The position numbers and the translations under genes were made by a program. Positions 36,539-48,769 of a stretch of 64,000 bases of DNA are shown here, one piece after another; the first letter of the stretch is position 1, and each line of letters starts with the position of its first letter. Source of the DNA: Notospermus geniculatus (Eukaryota > Nemertea > Pilidiophora > Heteronemertea > Lineidae); NCBI GenBank assembly GCA_002633025.1, contig NMRB01001185.1:112400-176399 (forward strand), given 5' to 3'. The notes beneath the pieces are model-generated. The model made no database searches and had not been told where the DNA came from. It saw only the letters and a list, made by a program, of their open reading frames with translations.

Positions 36539-39500
36539 GGTCGACTTTGGTGCACTTGCCGGTGAGAATTACGACAAGCCCCATTCACTTCTGTTGGCGC
36601 GTCTTAGCTCCCCCTCTGGCTTGGCTATTTCAGTTGACGTTTACCCCATGATCTTATGGATCAACTATAATACCTCCTGGGTTGCGGGAGTTCCAATCAT
36701 TGACAATGACATCGTCGCTCGCGCCGTCCAACCTTCTGCGCGATTCCATGTTGGTATCTCAGCGACCGGTGTAGGATCTGTTTGCTTTTTTTTCATATCC
36801 GGCCCACCACAGGGGGTCGTATAGTCATTCCTCTGAGCCCCTTTGAAGGGTTCACTTGAGGATCTGTTTCTCGACGACAGAGGGCGCTCCGAAACGTGAT
36901 CTCGCGAGAACATGCAGAACAAAGCAGATTACGATCAGGAGCCCCGCTTCTGCCTTGAGGTAACCTGACATTGTCGCTCCTCCGGTCTTCTCCTGCTTTC
37001 CTCACCTACAGTTGACAGCGTGGTTGAAGAGGTCTCTGAGTGAGCCTTCAGCTTGAAGCTGTCCCCAAACTAAAGCCAGGCCTTTTATCGACCAGATCCC
37101 AAAGGCTCCGGAACCATCGAGCTAATATCATATTATCCTATCCTAGGAGAATTCCAACCGAGGAAATTGAATTGCAAAGTGTTGATTTTCACCGCGGAGT
37201 TGAAATATCAACTTTATTGCTTCTGGTTGACGTTTTTTTTCAGTGTGCTGTTTAATCATTTAAGGGTAGCTCTGCGATGGCGTTTTTATTATACATTCGT
37301 TATTATTCCGTGCGTGCATCAAATAATATTCACGGCTTAACAAAGAAATGACGAATTCGATTGAATATTGTCAGCCAGATAAAGGGTGAAGTTATACACC
37401 GATGGCACCGTGTTTATTGTCCATATCGTGGGGACCGGTTGATGGTTGATATATCAGGGGTTCTCGCTTATCTCCTCGCGTGTAGTTAATGCATCAAACT
37501 TGGTGATATCAGTTGGAATGGGGCCTACATCTGTGACAGGTTGCTCATAACTCATGGAGCAGAGGTATACTGATGTCAGAAAGGCAAAATGAAGTAGTTT
37601 TCAATGAGTTGATAGAACTCAACTCTCTCTGTTATCTACCAAAGTAGTTTTATCAGCTGTCAAATACCTTCTCTATTCGAAAGCCATTGGGAGCCGGATC
37701 TCTGTACCAGGATTAAAACTGTGGGAACATGGTACAGAAAATATAACAAGTTACGTTTCCATTTTTCGGGAAAAGGTTTTTTGTCTGTTACGAAAATAAT
37801 TGCCTATCGATATTAATCTGTTAATCGATGTTTTGTTCACAAGTCGAGAATAGAAATTTGCACGACTCTCTCCTGATATTGGTGAACTCAGGTTATTGAG
37901 AACGTTGTCAAAATAAGAAACGACCTATCGGCTTTTAGTCGACATTCCCAATTGTTCCAACTGAATTGGTCATTGGTGTTAGAGGAGGGCGTTACTCTGG
38001 AACGAGAGCTGTGGGAACTAGAAAAAAACGCACCGTGGTGGTCTTGAGATCTCAAAGAAACATTAAAATCCCACAGCAGTTTCCAACCGCTCCCCGTAAC
38101 CACCGCTCAGTCGTCCGAAACTGCTTCGGTTCATGCGATTCTCAAAATATGACCAATAGGCGTCACTACTAGCGCCAGTTGGAATTGGCGCCAAACTGGC
38201 TAGCCAATCAGTGATCCGCTTTTAAAAGATGTAAAAACGTTTGATGACGTTAGATTGGCCAATGAGATGAAGTTTGCCATACAAACAGGACATCGTTTCA
38301 CTTCTTTTGTCTTCACTGTCCCACTGTTGTTGCTTGCTCTTTAGTACCTCCGTCGTTCCCCATCCAACACGCCTTTTTTGTGCCTAACAGTACCAAACCA
38401 TTCACAGAGCTGAATCCATAATACAAAACCTGCGCCAACAGCCGGTACCCTTTGTGAGTAGATTACAACGATAGGTGCTGCTCTGAGCCCATGAAATCCT
38501 GAAGGTACACCTACAGTCGCAGGCCGAGGTAACAGTTGTTCCATATCTGAGCGTGGAAGTTTCGTATAAGCCCAGATTAAGCAGGCAGTGTACGTTCTGA
38601 TGTACACATAGCCAGCTGCTGATTCGGAGTCAAACAAGGGGAGCCAGAGGTACATAGAGTCCAAAAATAACCTCATACCTTACCTCTGAGTACCAACATC
38701 GTTACCTGAGTCAGTGCCATTGCAGTTTTCGGCACTGTGTCCATGACTCTCGTCAGCTCAAACGTGAACTAATTGGAGTAAGCTATTTCTGAGGTAAGCT
38801 TGCCTACTTCATTTGGTCGATGGTCGCTATAAAGTCAATTTATGTCGTTTATTATTGCCAAGGCTGTATCCTTATTGCTTTCTATAAAGTTATCTTAGGG
38901 GTAGAGACTGGTTGATTGTGATATTTAATGGTGCATGTGTAATGAAACTATGGCCGACTGCTCCCGTGTCGCCGTTAGAGACTGCCTGAGCAAACCAACT
39001 AATGGTAAGCAATTCAGCGCAGGTGGTGCAGTGCCAAGCCTCATCTCAACCCAGCCTCCCCGTTGCATGCGACAAGGAGATGGAACTTCTCCTTATTCAG
39101 CATGTGCTGTGGCGGATCCCTATCGGCTCTGGATTATTTCCTCCCGTAGCTGAGGATGGAACCCGTCAGTTTGTCATCGTCACCCGCGTATTGGTGATTC
39201 ACATGAGGTTCTACGGAGGGACATCCATTCCTTCATTAGCATAGCAACGCTGAAGATCACTTAGCCTTCATTTGGGAATCAGCCAAAAAGGATTGCACCA
39301 TCCTCCTCTGGCATCCTGGAACACCATGGGTATTGGCTACGTCATAAGACTACGGAGGGCGAAGTGATGTCCCAACCCTTGGTAGTCAAGATGCTCCCTG
39401 GTGTAAATTGCAGCATCTTTGTATTGATGTCATCAGTCCCTCTGTATCTCGTAGCGGACAGGCCGTTGCCCCAAAGCTGGTGTGGAGCTACAAGTGTTCA

Positions 39501-40279
39501 AAGAATGGTAACTGCTCCTATTGAATCGATATAGATTTTTCGAGAGTGTCCACATGACGTTGACCAACAGTGACACGTGTCCTGTGAAAATTGGCGAAAT
39601 CCAAATAGCGAACCTATGTTACAGGAAACAGGGGGAGGTGGTCCCGTGCTAGCTGATGAATTGTCTGCCTTACCATTTCTTGTAAGCCTTGTCGATGGCT
39701 CACTCAAATAAACCTCCTGTCAGTATCGTGTTTTCATCAATGTTTATATAAAAAGAAAACATGTGACCGCCATCGTCAATACACGAAATGTTGCTAACTG
39801 CTGGTCTCTCAACGTATTGTGAAAAAATTATCGTTCACATACCGCCTGATGGCCATAATTTCCATTTTATCCCCATCGTGCTTCGTCTAGGCCTATTACA
39901 GGCCTACCTATTGCGGCCAATACAATTAAGCACGGGTCTTTCATATGCCTAGTCTATTGTGTTTGCACCATATGGTATCGAAACTTCATCAAACGCCCGC
40001 TGAACAAGGCACACCTGGTGTACCGATAATATGAGCCCGTGTTGCCTGTCTCCTGATCCCGTTGTGCCCCGTTAATACCTCTCAGTACTCATTGTACGAC
40101 CTGCCTCGTTGTTGTGAGGCTTGTCTCCATTTTGATTGCTGAACAAGCGGGACCGGATGAGGTACGTGGCTTTTCTTCTTCCGCTCGTGACATCTTGCCA
40201 AGATATCTAACATCTTTGTGTAGGCCTATGGATTCAACTTCTTGGTCCACTGTCGCCTGTCAACATGCCATGAGGACAG
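36539..40279. other. Non-coding stretch with a TCTCGCGAGA element
   Basis: A perfect TCTCGCGAGA palindrome, a known core element of CpG-island housekeeping promoters, lies at 36900-36909. No clear coding exon is nearby. A minus-strand frame at 39498-39707 looks mildly coding-like but has no support. No other element recognised. Confidence 0.35.
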
Positions 40280-41741
40280 GCCTATAAATAAATTGATGCG
40301 ATCGAACTGTCATGTGACGATGACGGTGCATCATTTGATGATCTGTAGTCATCGAACGCTGTGACACCCTTTGGGTAAAGCTTGGTAGGCCAACCCTTTG
40401 GGGTTGTGAGGATCGATTCTGATCCTGCCGTGTTCCATCTCAAGAGAAATACTGGCCCATCCTGCAGTCTAAATACCACTTTCTCTACTCATCCCATCAA
40501 AAAACGTTCGCCAGGTACAGTCAGTATATAAGAAAGGAGCATTGAGGGTCGGCATTCCTTTTTCAAAAGTACGTGGCTCAGGATCTTCCGTACCTGTTTT
40601 CGACACCCGGATTACACATCTTACGTTCATGTTTACCATAAAATACTTCCATCGGCGGTTTGGCATCCATGTGCTAAGCTTGTTGCATGGGTAGGCCTAT
40701 GCCCTAACATCTTCGAATTCCATACCAATCCTCCTTTTGACAGGGATGCGTGTACTATAAGCTGCAACCCTCCTCACCTGTACCTTCCACTTTCCAAACA
40801 CCCTTTGCCACACGGGTCGATGGTGTTCCCATAGAGTAGATCATGTTGAGGCGGGCAGAGAGCCTCGTGGTCACCCATCCTTCTACTGAACGAATCGTTA
40901 AGGTGTTTTTTGTTCTCCTGTCGAGGACACCTTTCAAAGTTGTTGAACGTTTCAGCACAGCTGCCGATTAGTTGCTACTCTCGATTTCAACAACCTGGGA
41001 TGTCTTCCATTCCATGTTGGCTTCCTTGAAAATGATCGCCCATGGGTGACCCGCGTATTCTCTCTTCATCAATGCCCGTCATTTTCGGGAGGGGGTATTA
41101 GGAAAACCACACAGAAACAATCACGTGATGACGTCATCAGAGTTACACGGACCTTCGTCAGTTTCAATTAAATCTCTAAAGGGATTAATACAAGGGTCGT
41201 CCGAATGGCCCAGCACGCAGTGTCAACTTATCTGCAGTTGTTCGTGATTTAACGGTCAGAGGGAAGGCCCAAGTAGTCCTTCTTCCGCGACCTTGAACGA
41301 AAGGACATAACGAGGTATACCCGGACTACAAGAACAATGTCCGGCCGTTTCTTGTTGAAGCGTTCCAGCAATTACCAATAAATTCGCTTGCTGCCTTCTC
41401 TAGTTTCAGTCTTTTCTTCAGTGCTAGGTATAGCATCATTTAGTACCGCATTCACCCCTATCCCCAAAGTGAAACAAGCAGTTATTTCCTGCATGTGATC
41501 CCAGGTAACCTGTGGGCTGTTTTTTCTCCTGGGAAGAGTTCAGTGCAATGTGAAGGAAGGTAGAGGTGGCGATTTTGGCAAAGGTAGAACTGCCTGCGAA
41601 TGCTCACCAGCACGGACGGGTATCCAGAGATTCTGAGGTGTGTATCGGATCGATTAGATCGCCGAAAAGGAAACAGACGTGAATGAGATGCCGGCAGTAT
41701 CGTTTGATGTTTGTTCTCTTCACCTGACCTCAGTGGTTAGA
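40280..41741 (+). repeat. Copy 1 of direct repeat ending at a single N
   Basis: Matches 41743-43002 and stops at the unknown base 41742. It has about 180-200 bp (around 40978-41200, including a CRE near 41129) that are missing from copy 2, so the two probable alleles differ by a sizeable indel. Confidence 0.85.
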
Positions 41742-41742
41742 N

Positions 41743-43002
41743 GCCTATAAATGGATTGATGCGATCGAACTATCATGTGACGATGACGGTGCATCATTTG
41801 ATGATGTAGTCTCAAACGCTGTTTCACCCTTTGGGTAAAGCTTGGTAAGCCAACCCTTTGGGGTTGTGACGACCGATTCTGATCCTGCCGTGTTCCATCT
41901 CAAGAGAAAAACTGGCCCATCCTGCAGTCTAAATACCACTTTCTCTACTCATCCCATCAAAAAACGTTCGCCAGGTACAGTATATAAGAAAGGAGCATTG
42001 AGGGTCGGCATTCCTTTTTCAAAAATACACGCTCAGGATCTTCCGTACCTGTTTTCGACACCCGGATTACACATCTTACGTTCATGTTTATAAAATACTT
42101 CCACCGGCGGTTTGGCATCCATGTGGTAAGCTTGTTGCATGGGTAGGCCTATGCCCTAACATCTTCCATACCGTTCCTCCTTTCGACAGGGATGCGTGTA
42201 CTATAAGCTGCAACCCTCCTCCCCATTACCCTTCCACTTTCCAAACACCCTTTGCAATATACGGGTCGATGGTGTTCCCGTAGAGTAGACTGGGGCGGGG
42301 AGAGAACCTTGTGTTCCCCCAGAACCCACGTCTGCTGCTACAGAACGAATCGTGAGGCTGTTTTTTGTCCTCCTGTCGTGGACACCTTTCAAAGTTGTTG
42401 AACATTTCAGCACAACTGCCGATCAGTTGCTAACTCTCGATTTAGATTTGAACAACCTGGGATGGTGTGAGGAATGGCCAAGCACGCAGTGTCAACTTCT
42501 GCAGTTCTTCGTGATTGACGACAAGACGGAAGGCCCAAGTAGTCCTTCTACCGCGACCTTGAACGAAAGGACATAACGAGGTATACCCGGACTACAAGAA
42601 CAATGTCCGGCCGTTTCTTGTTGAAGCGTTCCAGCAATTACCAATAAATTCGCTTGCTGCCTTCTCTAGTTTCAGTCTTTTCTTCAGTGCTAGGTATAGC
42701 ATCATTTAGTACCGCATTCACCCCTATCCCCAAAGTGAAACAAGCAGTTATTTCCTGCATGTGATCCCAGGTAACCTGTGGGCTGTTTTTTCTCCTGGGA
42801 AGAGTTCAGTGCAATGTGAAGGTAGAGGTGGCGATTTTGGCAAGGTAGAACTGCCTGCGAATGCTCACCAGCACGGACGGGTATCCAGAGATTCTGAGGT
42901 GTGTATCGGATCGATTAGATCGCCCAAAAGGAAACAGACGTGAATGAGATGCCGGCAGTATCGTTTGATGTTTGTTCTCTTCACCTGACCTCAGTGGTTA
43001 GA
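41743..43002 (+). repeat. Copy 2 of direct repeat
   Basis: Partner of 40280-41741, beginning right after the N and passing into unique sequence at 43003. It lacks the 180-200-bp segment and has several small indels. No gene recognised in either copy. Confidence 0.85.
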
Positions 43003-43120
43003 TTACTTGGCCCCCTTCCCGCATATCCAGCTTCGGAAACTATGCAATAGAACGCCTGAACTGGGAGTGGTGGCGCCCTGCTTCAAGATAGACGGAATTC
43101 CCCGTCCGTGGAACTGTTGG

Positions 43121-43223
43121 GTTAACTTCCGTTCTCTTGGGAGGGCGCTTGGTGACATGTCTTTTCGGAATCAACGATACCGCCATGTCCTAATCCGATT
43201 CACTTTACGTGCACAGGATTTGT
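43121..43223 (+). repeat. Copy 1 of 103-bp direct repeat before a single N
   Basis: Starts GTTAACTTCCGTTCTCTTGG, is repeated exactly at 43331-43433, and ends at the N at 43224. Unlike the other overlaps, copy 2 begins 106 bp after the N, so the contig to the right has an extra, non-matching leading segment. Confidence 0.8.
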
Positions 43224-43330
43224 NTGGATATGATGTCCATGGTGACCTAATAAAACATTTAAAGCAAAAAAACCTTCTGTTGCAATTTGTTCCCGGTTCG
43301 CCCGAATTTTCGCTTGAATTTACTGGACTA

Positions 43331-43433
43331 GTTAACTTCCGTTCTCTTGGGAGGGCGCTTGGTGACATGTCTTTTCGGAATCAACGATACCGCCATGTCC
43401 TAATCCGATTCACTTTACGTGCACAGGATTTGT
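43331..43433 (+). repeat. Copy 2 of 103-bp direct repeat
   Basis: Identical partner of 43121-43223. The flanks differ (GGACTA before this copy, CTGTTGG before the first), so either the alleles diverge here or the contig end is mis-assembled. The 187-codon frame across both copies is produced by the join and is not treated as a gene. Confidence 0.8.
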
Positions 43434-43528
43434 TACTGAATGTTCAGTCCATCTTTTCGTACCCAAACAGAACAGCACCAGTTTCTGGCCAGAGCCTAAA
43501 TACGGCCATATTGGATTCAATATTGTGG

Positions 43529-43542
43529 CCACCAGGGGGCGC
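43529..43542 (+). promoter_or_regulatory. CTCF-consensus-like site 1
   Basis: CCACCAGGGGGCGC fits the core CTCF consensus of bilaterian animals. Flanking DNA is similar to that around the second site at 43782, which suggests both sit in copies of a dispersed repeat. Confidence 0.4.
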
Positions 43543-43781
43543 ATTGCAGATGCCACCCGTCCTTAAATAAAAACACTAACCACAACCTTGCAGTATGGCA
43601 AATGTGATGTTTGTACATGTACGTCAATATACGTACATTTGTACATTTGAGGGGCTTTCACTTTCAGGAGGCATTTTCATTGGCGGCCATCTTGAAATCC
43701 AATATGGCGGTCATGTCGTCACCGATGCCATCGTTCGACTGGGCGTACCCGAAAACCTAGGTATAGCCACTTGAATAACGC

Positions 43782-43795
43782 CCACCAGGGGGCGT
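43782..43795 (+). promoter_or_regulatory. CTCF-consensus-like site 2
   Basis: CCACCAGGGGGCGT in the same orientation, 253 bp after the first. Between them is a YY1-type site GGCGGCCATCTTG (about 43683-43695). Confidence 0.4.
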
Positions 43796-44932
43796 TTTTC
43801 ACATGTCATCCATCCTGAAATTAATCAGCGTCAATAACTCTACCACTGTGCCAAATTTCGAGGCTTTATACCAATTTGCGGAATTCTGACGAATTTTTAA
43901 CCTTACAGCCTAGACTAAAAATTGATACTTAACGAAGCCTGTACCCTCCTGCGTCCCGAGGACAAACACAGATTGTTTTACCAGGTGGACGTCCTTGACG
44001 AACATTGCGGCCGTCTATATTTATCGAACCAACACTAGACACTCGTTTTAATTTCATCTCAAAGGAGCTTGATGGAGATCGCGGACCATTATCTGACTTT
44101 CACCTGCGTCTTACTACCTTCGCCTGTCCCTCCTTGGTGACGGTAGCGGATATTGGCCTATTTGAAAGTCGCCATTATGAAAGGTAGACGCTGTTTGGTT
44201 GATATTTGAGATGGGGTATATGATAGGTGAACCCTGATTTGTCAGATTGCGATCACGTGACCACTTGCTGTTGATTTCCAAAGGAATGGCTTCTATCGCC
44301 TGGCCTTCCCGCTGACCCTTACAACAACGCCAGGTCAGTAGAAGAGGCCTACCATTGCAGCTCATTGAAACCATTAACAAGGACCACTGACCTCCCCCCT
44401 GCCATTGCCGACAACTATCAGCTTCAGTGTTTCAATTCCATACCATAATGGGATTAGGTGGGGGTGAGTGCAAAGAATGGAACATAATGGACCATCCGCT
44501 GTGTCTCTTGCACCTCAATAGCTTTCCGTCTGTTGACGTGGCTTACTCAGTGATGAATGGGTGCCCTGTACATGCAACATGTGCACAATACCCGCCCGAT
44601 AACGAGATGAACAAAGCCCTGTCAATAATAGTGTGCCTGGAGAAGGCCCCATTCCGCTGTGAACATCAGACCCATCATTCTACCGGCCGGCCCAGCTGTA
44701 TTTGCTGAAGACTTCATTGTGTTTGCTCTACGATTTGGTTGATGGGCCTCATCTCATTGCCAGGTTGTTAAAACCGTCCTCTCCCTCCATGAATTGTACC
44801 TATTGTACATTTCAGCTGTGATTTATTAGTTTTACAGCAGTTTGCTACCTCAAACGTTAACCCTCCTTTACCAAAATCAACTTCGGGTGTGTTTCTATGA
44901 TGTTGATGTAAAGTGTCCCAGTGTTACCCTTT
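43796..44932. other. Non-coding stretch
   Basis: Short frames only, no recognised exon or repeat. Confidence 0.4.
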
Positions 44933-45053
44933 CCCAGTGTTTCCCTTCATTGTAGGGAAGGCTGTGAAACGAGAGTGACAGATTTCCCTCTGTCCCCTAA
45001 GTCATGTCTCTGTAGAGACATGTCTCTGTAGAGACATGTACGGAAACACTGGG
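44933..45053. mobile_element. Short inverted-repeat element, CCCAGTGTTTCC ends
   Basis: CCCAGTGTTTCC at 44933-44944 is matched by GGAAACACTGGG at 45042-45053. Inside, the near-palindrome CATGTCTCTGTAGAGACATG appears twice in overlapping tandem (about 45003-45039). The size (121 bp) and layout suggest a small MITE, but the 12-bp ends are short and I could not define a target duplication. Confidence 0.45.
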
Positions 45054-46898
45054 ATTTGGAGAACACAAGAAAACGTTACACCGGAAGCAGATTATTCAAT
45101 TGGTAAAGCACCAATCACGTCCAGCGTACATGTACCTTTCATTTTAGGGCACCCACCAATGATGACGTTGCATATATTCGACCAATCAGAATTCTTGGCT
45201 TTTGTTTCCATTGACAAATCGGATCAGCCGAAAGTTTTCCCTGTTTGTAATACTAATCGCTACAGGAGGCGTTCCAGTCTAAGTATTCCTCATTTTACCC
45301 ATTCACCAACAGTTCAATTTTCTTCCTTTGTTTCTTTGTTGCTTTTTCTATCCTGACATAATTAAAAGATGTACGACACCCGAGTGATTGCATAAAGCGC
45401 CGGTAATTATCTGTTATGTACCAATCTTCGTGGCCAAAAAAATTAAAAACTGCATTCCAGAAACATTCTTCTTTTGTTTGCTGTATGCAAATTTTCATAC
45501 AGATAAGCATTGGGTTTCAATGAGGCGATCGTGTTGTTGCCTTTGGTCATAAAAATACCAGATAACTAATTGACTGGTGATTAGAAATAGAGGTTGAAAA
45601 TTCAACTCTAAATTAATTACCTTTCCTAGGATTTTTAGGTGCGGCAGCGTGGTTATTCATACAGTACAGGGTGTCCCAGAGACGAACATCGACCTGATTA
45701 AAATCTTTGGTGTAAGGGTTGAATTGGTGACCAAATTCAGCGATGACTGGCGATGAACGGGCGGCGTTGATTGGATGACGGTCATGGTGACTTGTCCAAT
45801 AAAGCAGCACCACCAGTGCCTTCAGAATTCGAGAGGACGGTTGATCATTTCGTTGCCAGAGCCTCATAGTTCGCACTTTATTCGTTTTGATAGGACACCA
45901 GTTGTAAACGACCTATTGGGAGCTTCGTTTCTCGAAAAGCCATTCGGTTGGCCGCACCATTTCTTGGTCAGCAATCAGGATGCGCTGTGAAGCGTCCAAC
46001 CAAACGCAAATGAGTATTGAAATAATGGTAATGCATTACTCAAGAACAAATTTATTACGATTAGAATACTTGTGTACGTAAATATCGTCGTAGATAATAG
46101 ATTTATGACAAAGGCCATCTATCGTTTTTCTGACCTGAGACCATAATTTTCCTCGCAAGTGCTTGTATTGATTGCGTCGTGTTCTCTGACGGGATCTCCA
46201 GGTTTCGTTCCAGGAACTATCACTTGATATTCCACATTTTCGACACAACCATTATTTTGTCAAGGCAGACGAAAAAAATCGGCATTTTACAAAATGAATG
46301 ACAGATACATTTGATATTTATTCGTCTTCCCTTTGTTTCATAAAATATCTCTTTAGCTGTAGTTTATTTTTGGGTCCTGTTTTTTTACTTTGTAAGGTAC
46401 GCCCTTGACATTTTTGTTCTCGTTTTCCGTTATCGTTCCCTATCATTCCTCCATGTTACCTTGACACCCATTGTACCTACACTAAAACCTTACTCCGCTT
46501 CCACCGCTTCGATGCAAACCTCCAGTTGACAAATATCCTTCTTTCCGGTACCTCCCAGCAAATGGCTTTGTGGGTTCCGCCTGCCAGATCAGCGCCATGA
46601 CTGCAGGCACGATCATTACCACTGGTGGACAATTTAACATATCGCCGTGCGTTGGCGATGGTGAGGAGAATAAAAATTGGGCAGGTCTTTGCTGAGGATT
46701 ATTCGCCATGGCCACGCAAGGACAGGGGTAGCGGCTTGAGTGTCTTTATTACGTGGTCGTTTTTTAACTCAGGAAATTTACAGCTGCCTCCTCCTTTGAT
46801 GTCGATGAAAAAGCCAAGTTCTTTCCGTGTGCGAAGGCGAACTCGACAGTGATCTTAATAGATGGCCGGTTTGGCCTTGAAGGAAACTTCCATCTAGC
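45054..46898. other. Non-coding stretch
   Basis: AT-rich DNA without recognised gene or element. Confidence 0.4.
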
Positions 46899-46973
46899 TG
46901 CCGAAGTGGTGTAGTGGAATGCGATGCGCCTCTTACCCATGAGGTAGCGGGTTTAGGACCTCGTCAGCGTCGT
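46899..46973 (+). pseudogene. tRNA-like sequence, probable SINE head
   Basis: An A-box-like TGGTGTAGTGG (46907-46917) and a degenerate B-box GGGTTTAGGACC (46949-46960) are spaced as in a tRNA gene, with a CCTC/GAGG anticodon-stem remnant between. The stems do not pair well enough for a functional tRNA. About 185 bp further on lies a long ATC/GTC trinucleotide run that could be the tail of a tRNA-derived SINE. Confidence 0.5.
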
Positions 46974-47157
46974 TGTTGTGAAAGGGAGGCAAATCTCATT
47001 GACAGCGCAATTTTTGTATAAGTTGAGTGCAAGGTGGTACTCCTGACTTATTTTGACTTTGATATACAGTACTATCAACAAAGTAGGAATTTGAATTTGA
47101 GGATAAAAGCCAGTGTACCGATTGTACTGTTGTTCTGTCTGGTTTTCTTTTGACAAA

Positions 47158-47213
47158 GTCATCATCGTCGTCGTCGTCATCATCACCACCATCACCATCA
47201 CCATCACAATTGC

Positions 47214-47244
<31 letters not shown>

Positions 47245-47321
47245 GTCGTCGTCGTCGTCGTCGTCGTCATCATCATCATCACCATCACCATCGTCATCAT
47301 CATCATCATCGTCATCATCAG
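47158..47321. repeat. Trinucleotide microsatellite (TCA/TCG/CCA)n
   Basis: About 55 interrupted trinucleotides, with blocks of TCATCA..., TCGTCG... and CCATCA.... The long serine, isoleucine/valine and methionine-threonine peptides read from its frames are artefacts of the repeat. Confidence 0.95.
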
Positions 47322-47956
47322 TAGCTTCGTGGCCTTCCCCGGTCTTTGCCTACCATGGGACAGAAAGACCTTGATCCCTCCTTGCTTCCCACGTCATATG
47401 TTTTCAAACTAGATTTGAATGGTAATCACTCTTCAGTCTCCATCTAAGTCAGCGTCAACCAATTTATGACAAGTGTCCTTGAAACATGGCAGTTTGTACA
47501 TGTAGTACATGATACATTAAGATACAAGCAATTACACCGGACAAATAAAACAGACCCACACCCCTGAGTGTAACCCCCTCAACAGACGGATGCGGGTGAA
47601 CTATACACCAACGGAACACTCCAAACTCTTTAACAAAAGAACAGCGGTGTTTAAACCAGCAATCATGCACTACAGAGCTGAAAATTACCGTGAATAATTG
47701 CGAATTAATCAAATGCATGAGTCGGATGTCGTGGCGGTCGAGACAATTTATTAGCTACCGAATTTCTGTAATTTGAATAATAGGGCTGGTCCATGTGAAT
47801 CGTAATGAAGTAAGACTCTTTGGAGATAAGGAAGCTGGTAATGTAAGTAAGGCAACTGAGAGGGATGCTGGCGTCGTCTTTGGTATACGTTGACAAAACA
47901 TCTTGTCAGCAATGGTCGTATTTGGTTCATGATTCATGATCGTTGCCGCGGAGTTG
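47322..47956. other. Non-coding stretch
   Basis: No exon or repeat recognised. Confidence 0.4.
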
Positions 47957-48030
47957 TTACAGTGGCGCAGTGGTAACATCAACGCCTATCACCTCTGAGG
48001 TCATGTGTCCAATATCCTGATTGACCTGTT
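47957..48030 (+). pseudogene. tRNA-derived SINE head
   Basis: An A-box TGGCGCAGTGG (47963-47973) followed by GTAACATCAACGCCTATCAC and a damaged B-box GTCCAATATCC (48007-48017) is the usual start of tRNA-derived SINEs in invertebrates. The tRNA fold is degraded. The downstream tail was not delimited. Confidence 0.55.
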
Positions 48031-48389
48031 CCTTGTTTGCGAGTGAGGACGACTTTCTTCAGCAGCGCAGGTTTTCATCAGACGGTGCACTGGTTTCCTT
48101 CTGTATTGCTGTAAAACTACCCAAACCTGTCCCAGGTGATGCTGATGCTCATTCGTAATTATGTATGTATCGCACGCTCCATTTGTCTTCAATAATTTGC
48201 ATAGGATGGCCATCCTTCGTAATCTTCTACACTCCGCCTCTCACGTTTGCTGTTGGGAATTTCTACCAAATGTAAAATCCCGTCAAACCGACGATGGCTT
48301 GTCATAGTCCATCAGTAATGCCGATTAATAACTGTACCTAAAATATCCATACAGTCCACTCATCCACACGGTTCCCTCCACCCTCTAAA

Positions 48390-48769
48390 TCACTCGCTCA
48401 TCTGGGCTTCACCAATCTGAAACCCAAAACCATACAATTCGCGTATCGACTGATGAAAAACCTTTCCCGATCCATCAAATGTGAAACCTTTTTGGCTCGT
48501 TTTTACTCCTCCCATGAAGTCACACAGCTTCACCTCAGGGATCCACCTTCCAACTTGTTTTTTCTCGGCATGATTCATACGGCCCCAGAGAATGAGCTAC
48601 TTTTTCCGAGGTAACTGGCACCATTTTCAATTTTGTGTTTTTTTTCCTTCTCGACACTCATCTGCTGGTTTTGTGCCTTCTCTTTGCTAATGGTTACTCG
48701 ACGGAGGGTCTGCACCCGTGGCCTTGTAGTGACGCCTGCCCTTGAACGACCTTGTGCACCGTTTGCCAT
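48390..48769 (-). CDS. Two overlapping small minus-strand frames, uncertain
   Basis: A 64-codon frame starts at 48769 with MANGAQGRSRAG and is lysine/arginine-rich (KEKAQNQQMSVEKEKKHK in the middle). It ends in an ATGA overlap (48575-48578), where a second 62-codon frame opens with MNHAEKKQVGRWIPEVKL. Both are coding-like in composition, and stop/start overlap can mark a frameshifted gene or a two-frame element. I recognise neither protein. Near the overlap the minus strand also reads GGGGCCGTATGAATC, like the hairpin ends described elsewhere, so part of this may be element sequence. Chance is a serious alternative. Confidence 0.18.

Noticed and set aside
39498-39707. Minus-strand frame with PPPPVSCNIGSLFGF as a possible exon
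   Set aside because: No acceptor or donor that fits well, no family, no start support.
43007-43570. 187-codon frame with an internal repeat
   Set aside because: It spans a single-N join and two copies of the same 103-bp block, so the frame is created by the assembly.
46953-47412. Long Met/Thr, Ser and Ile/Val frames
   Set aside because: Pure products of the TCA/TCG microsatellite.
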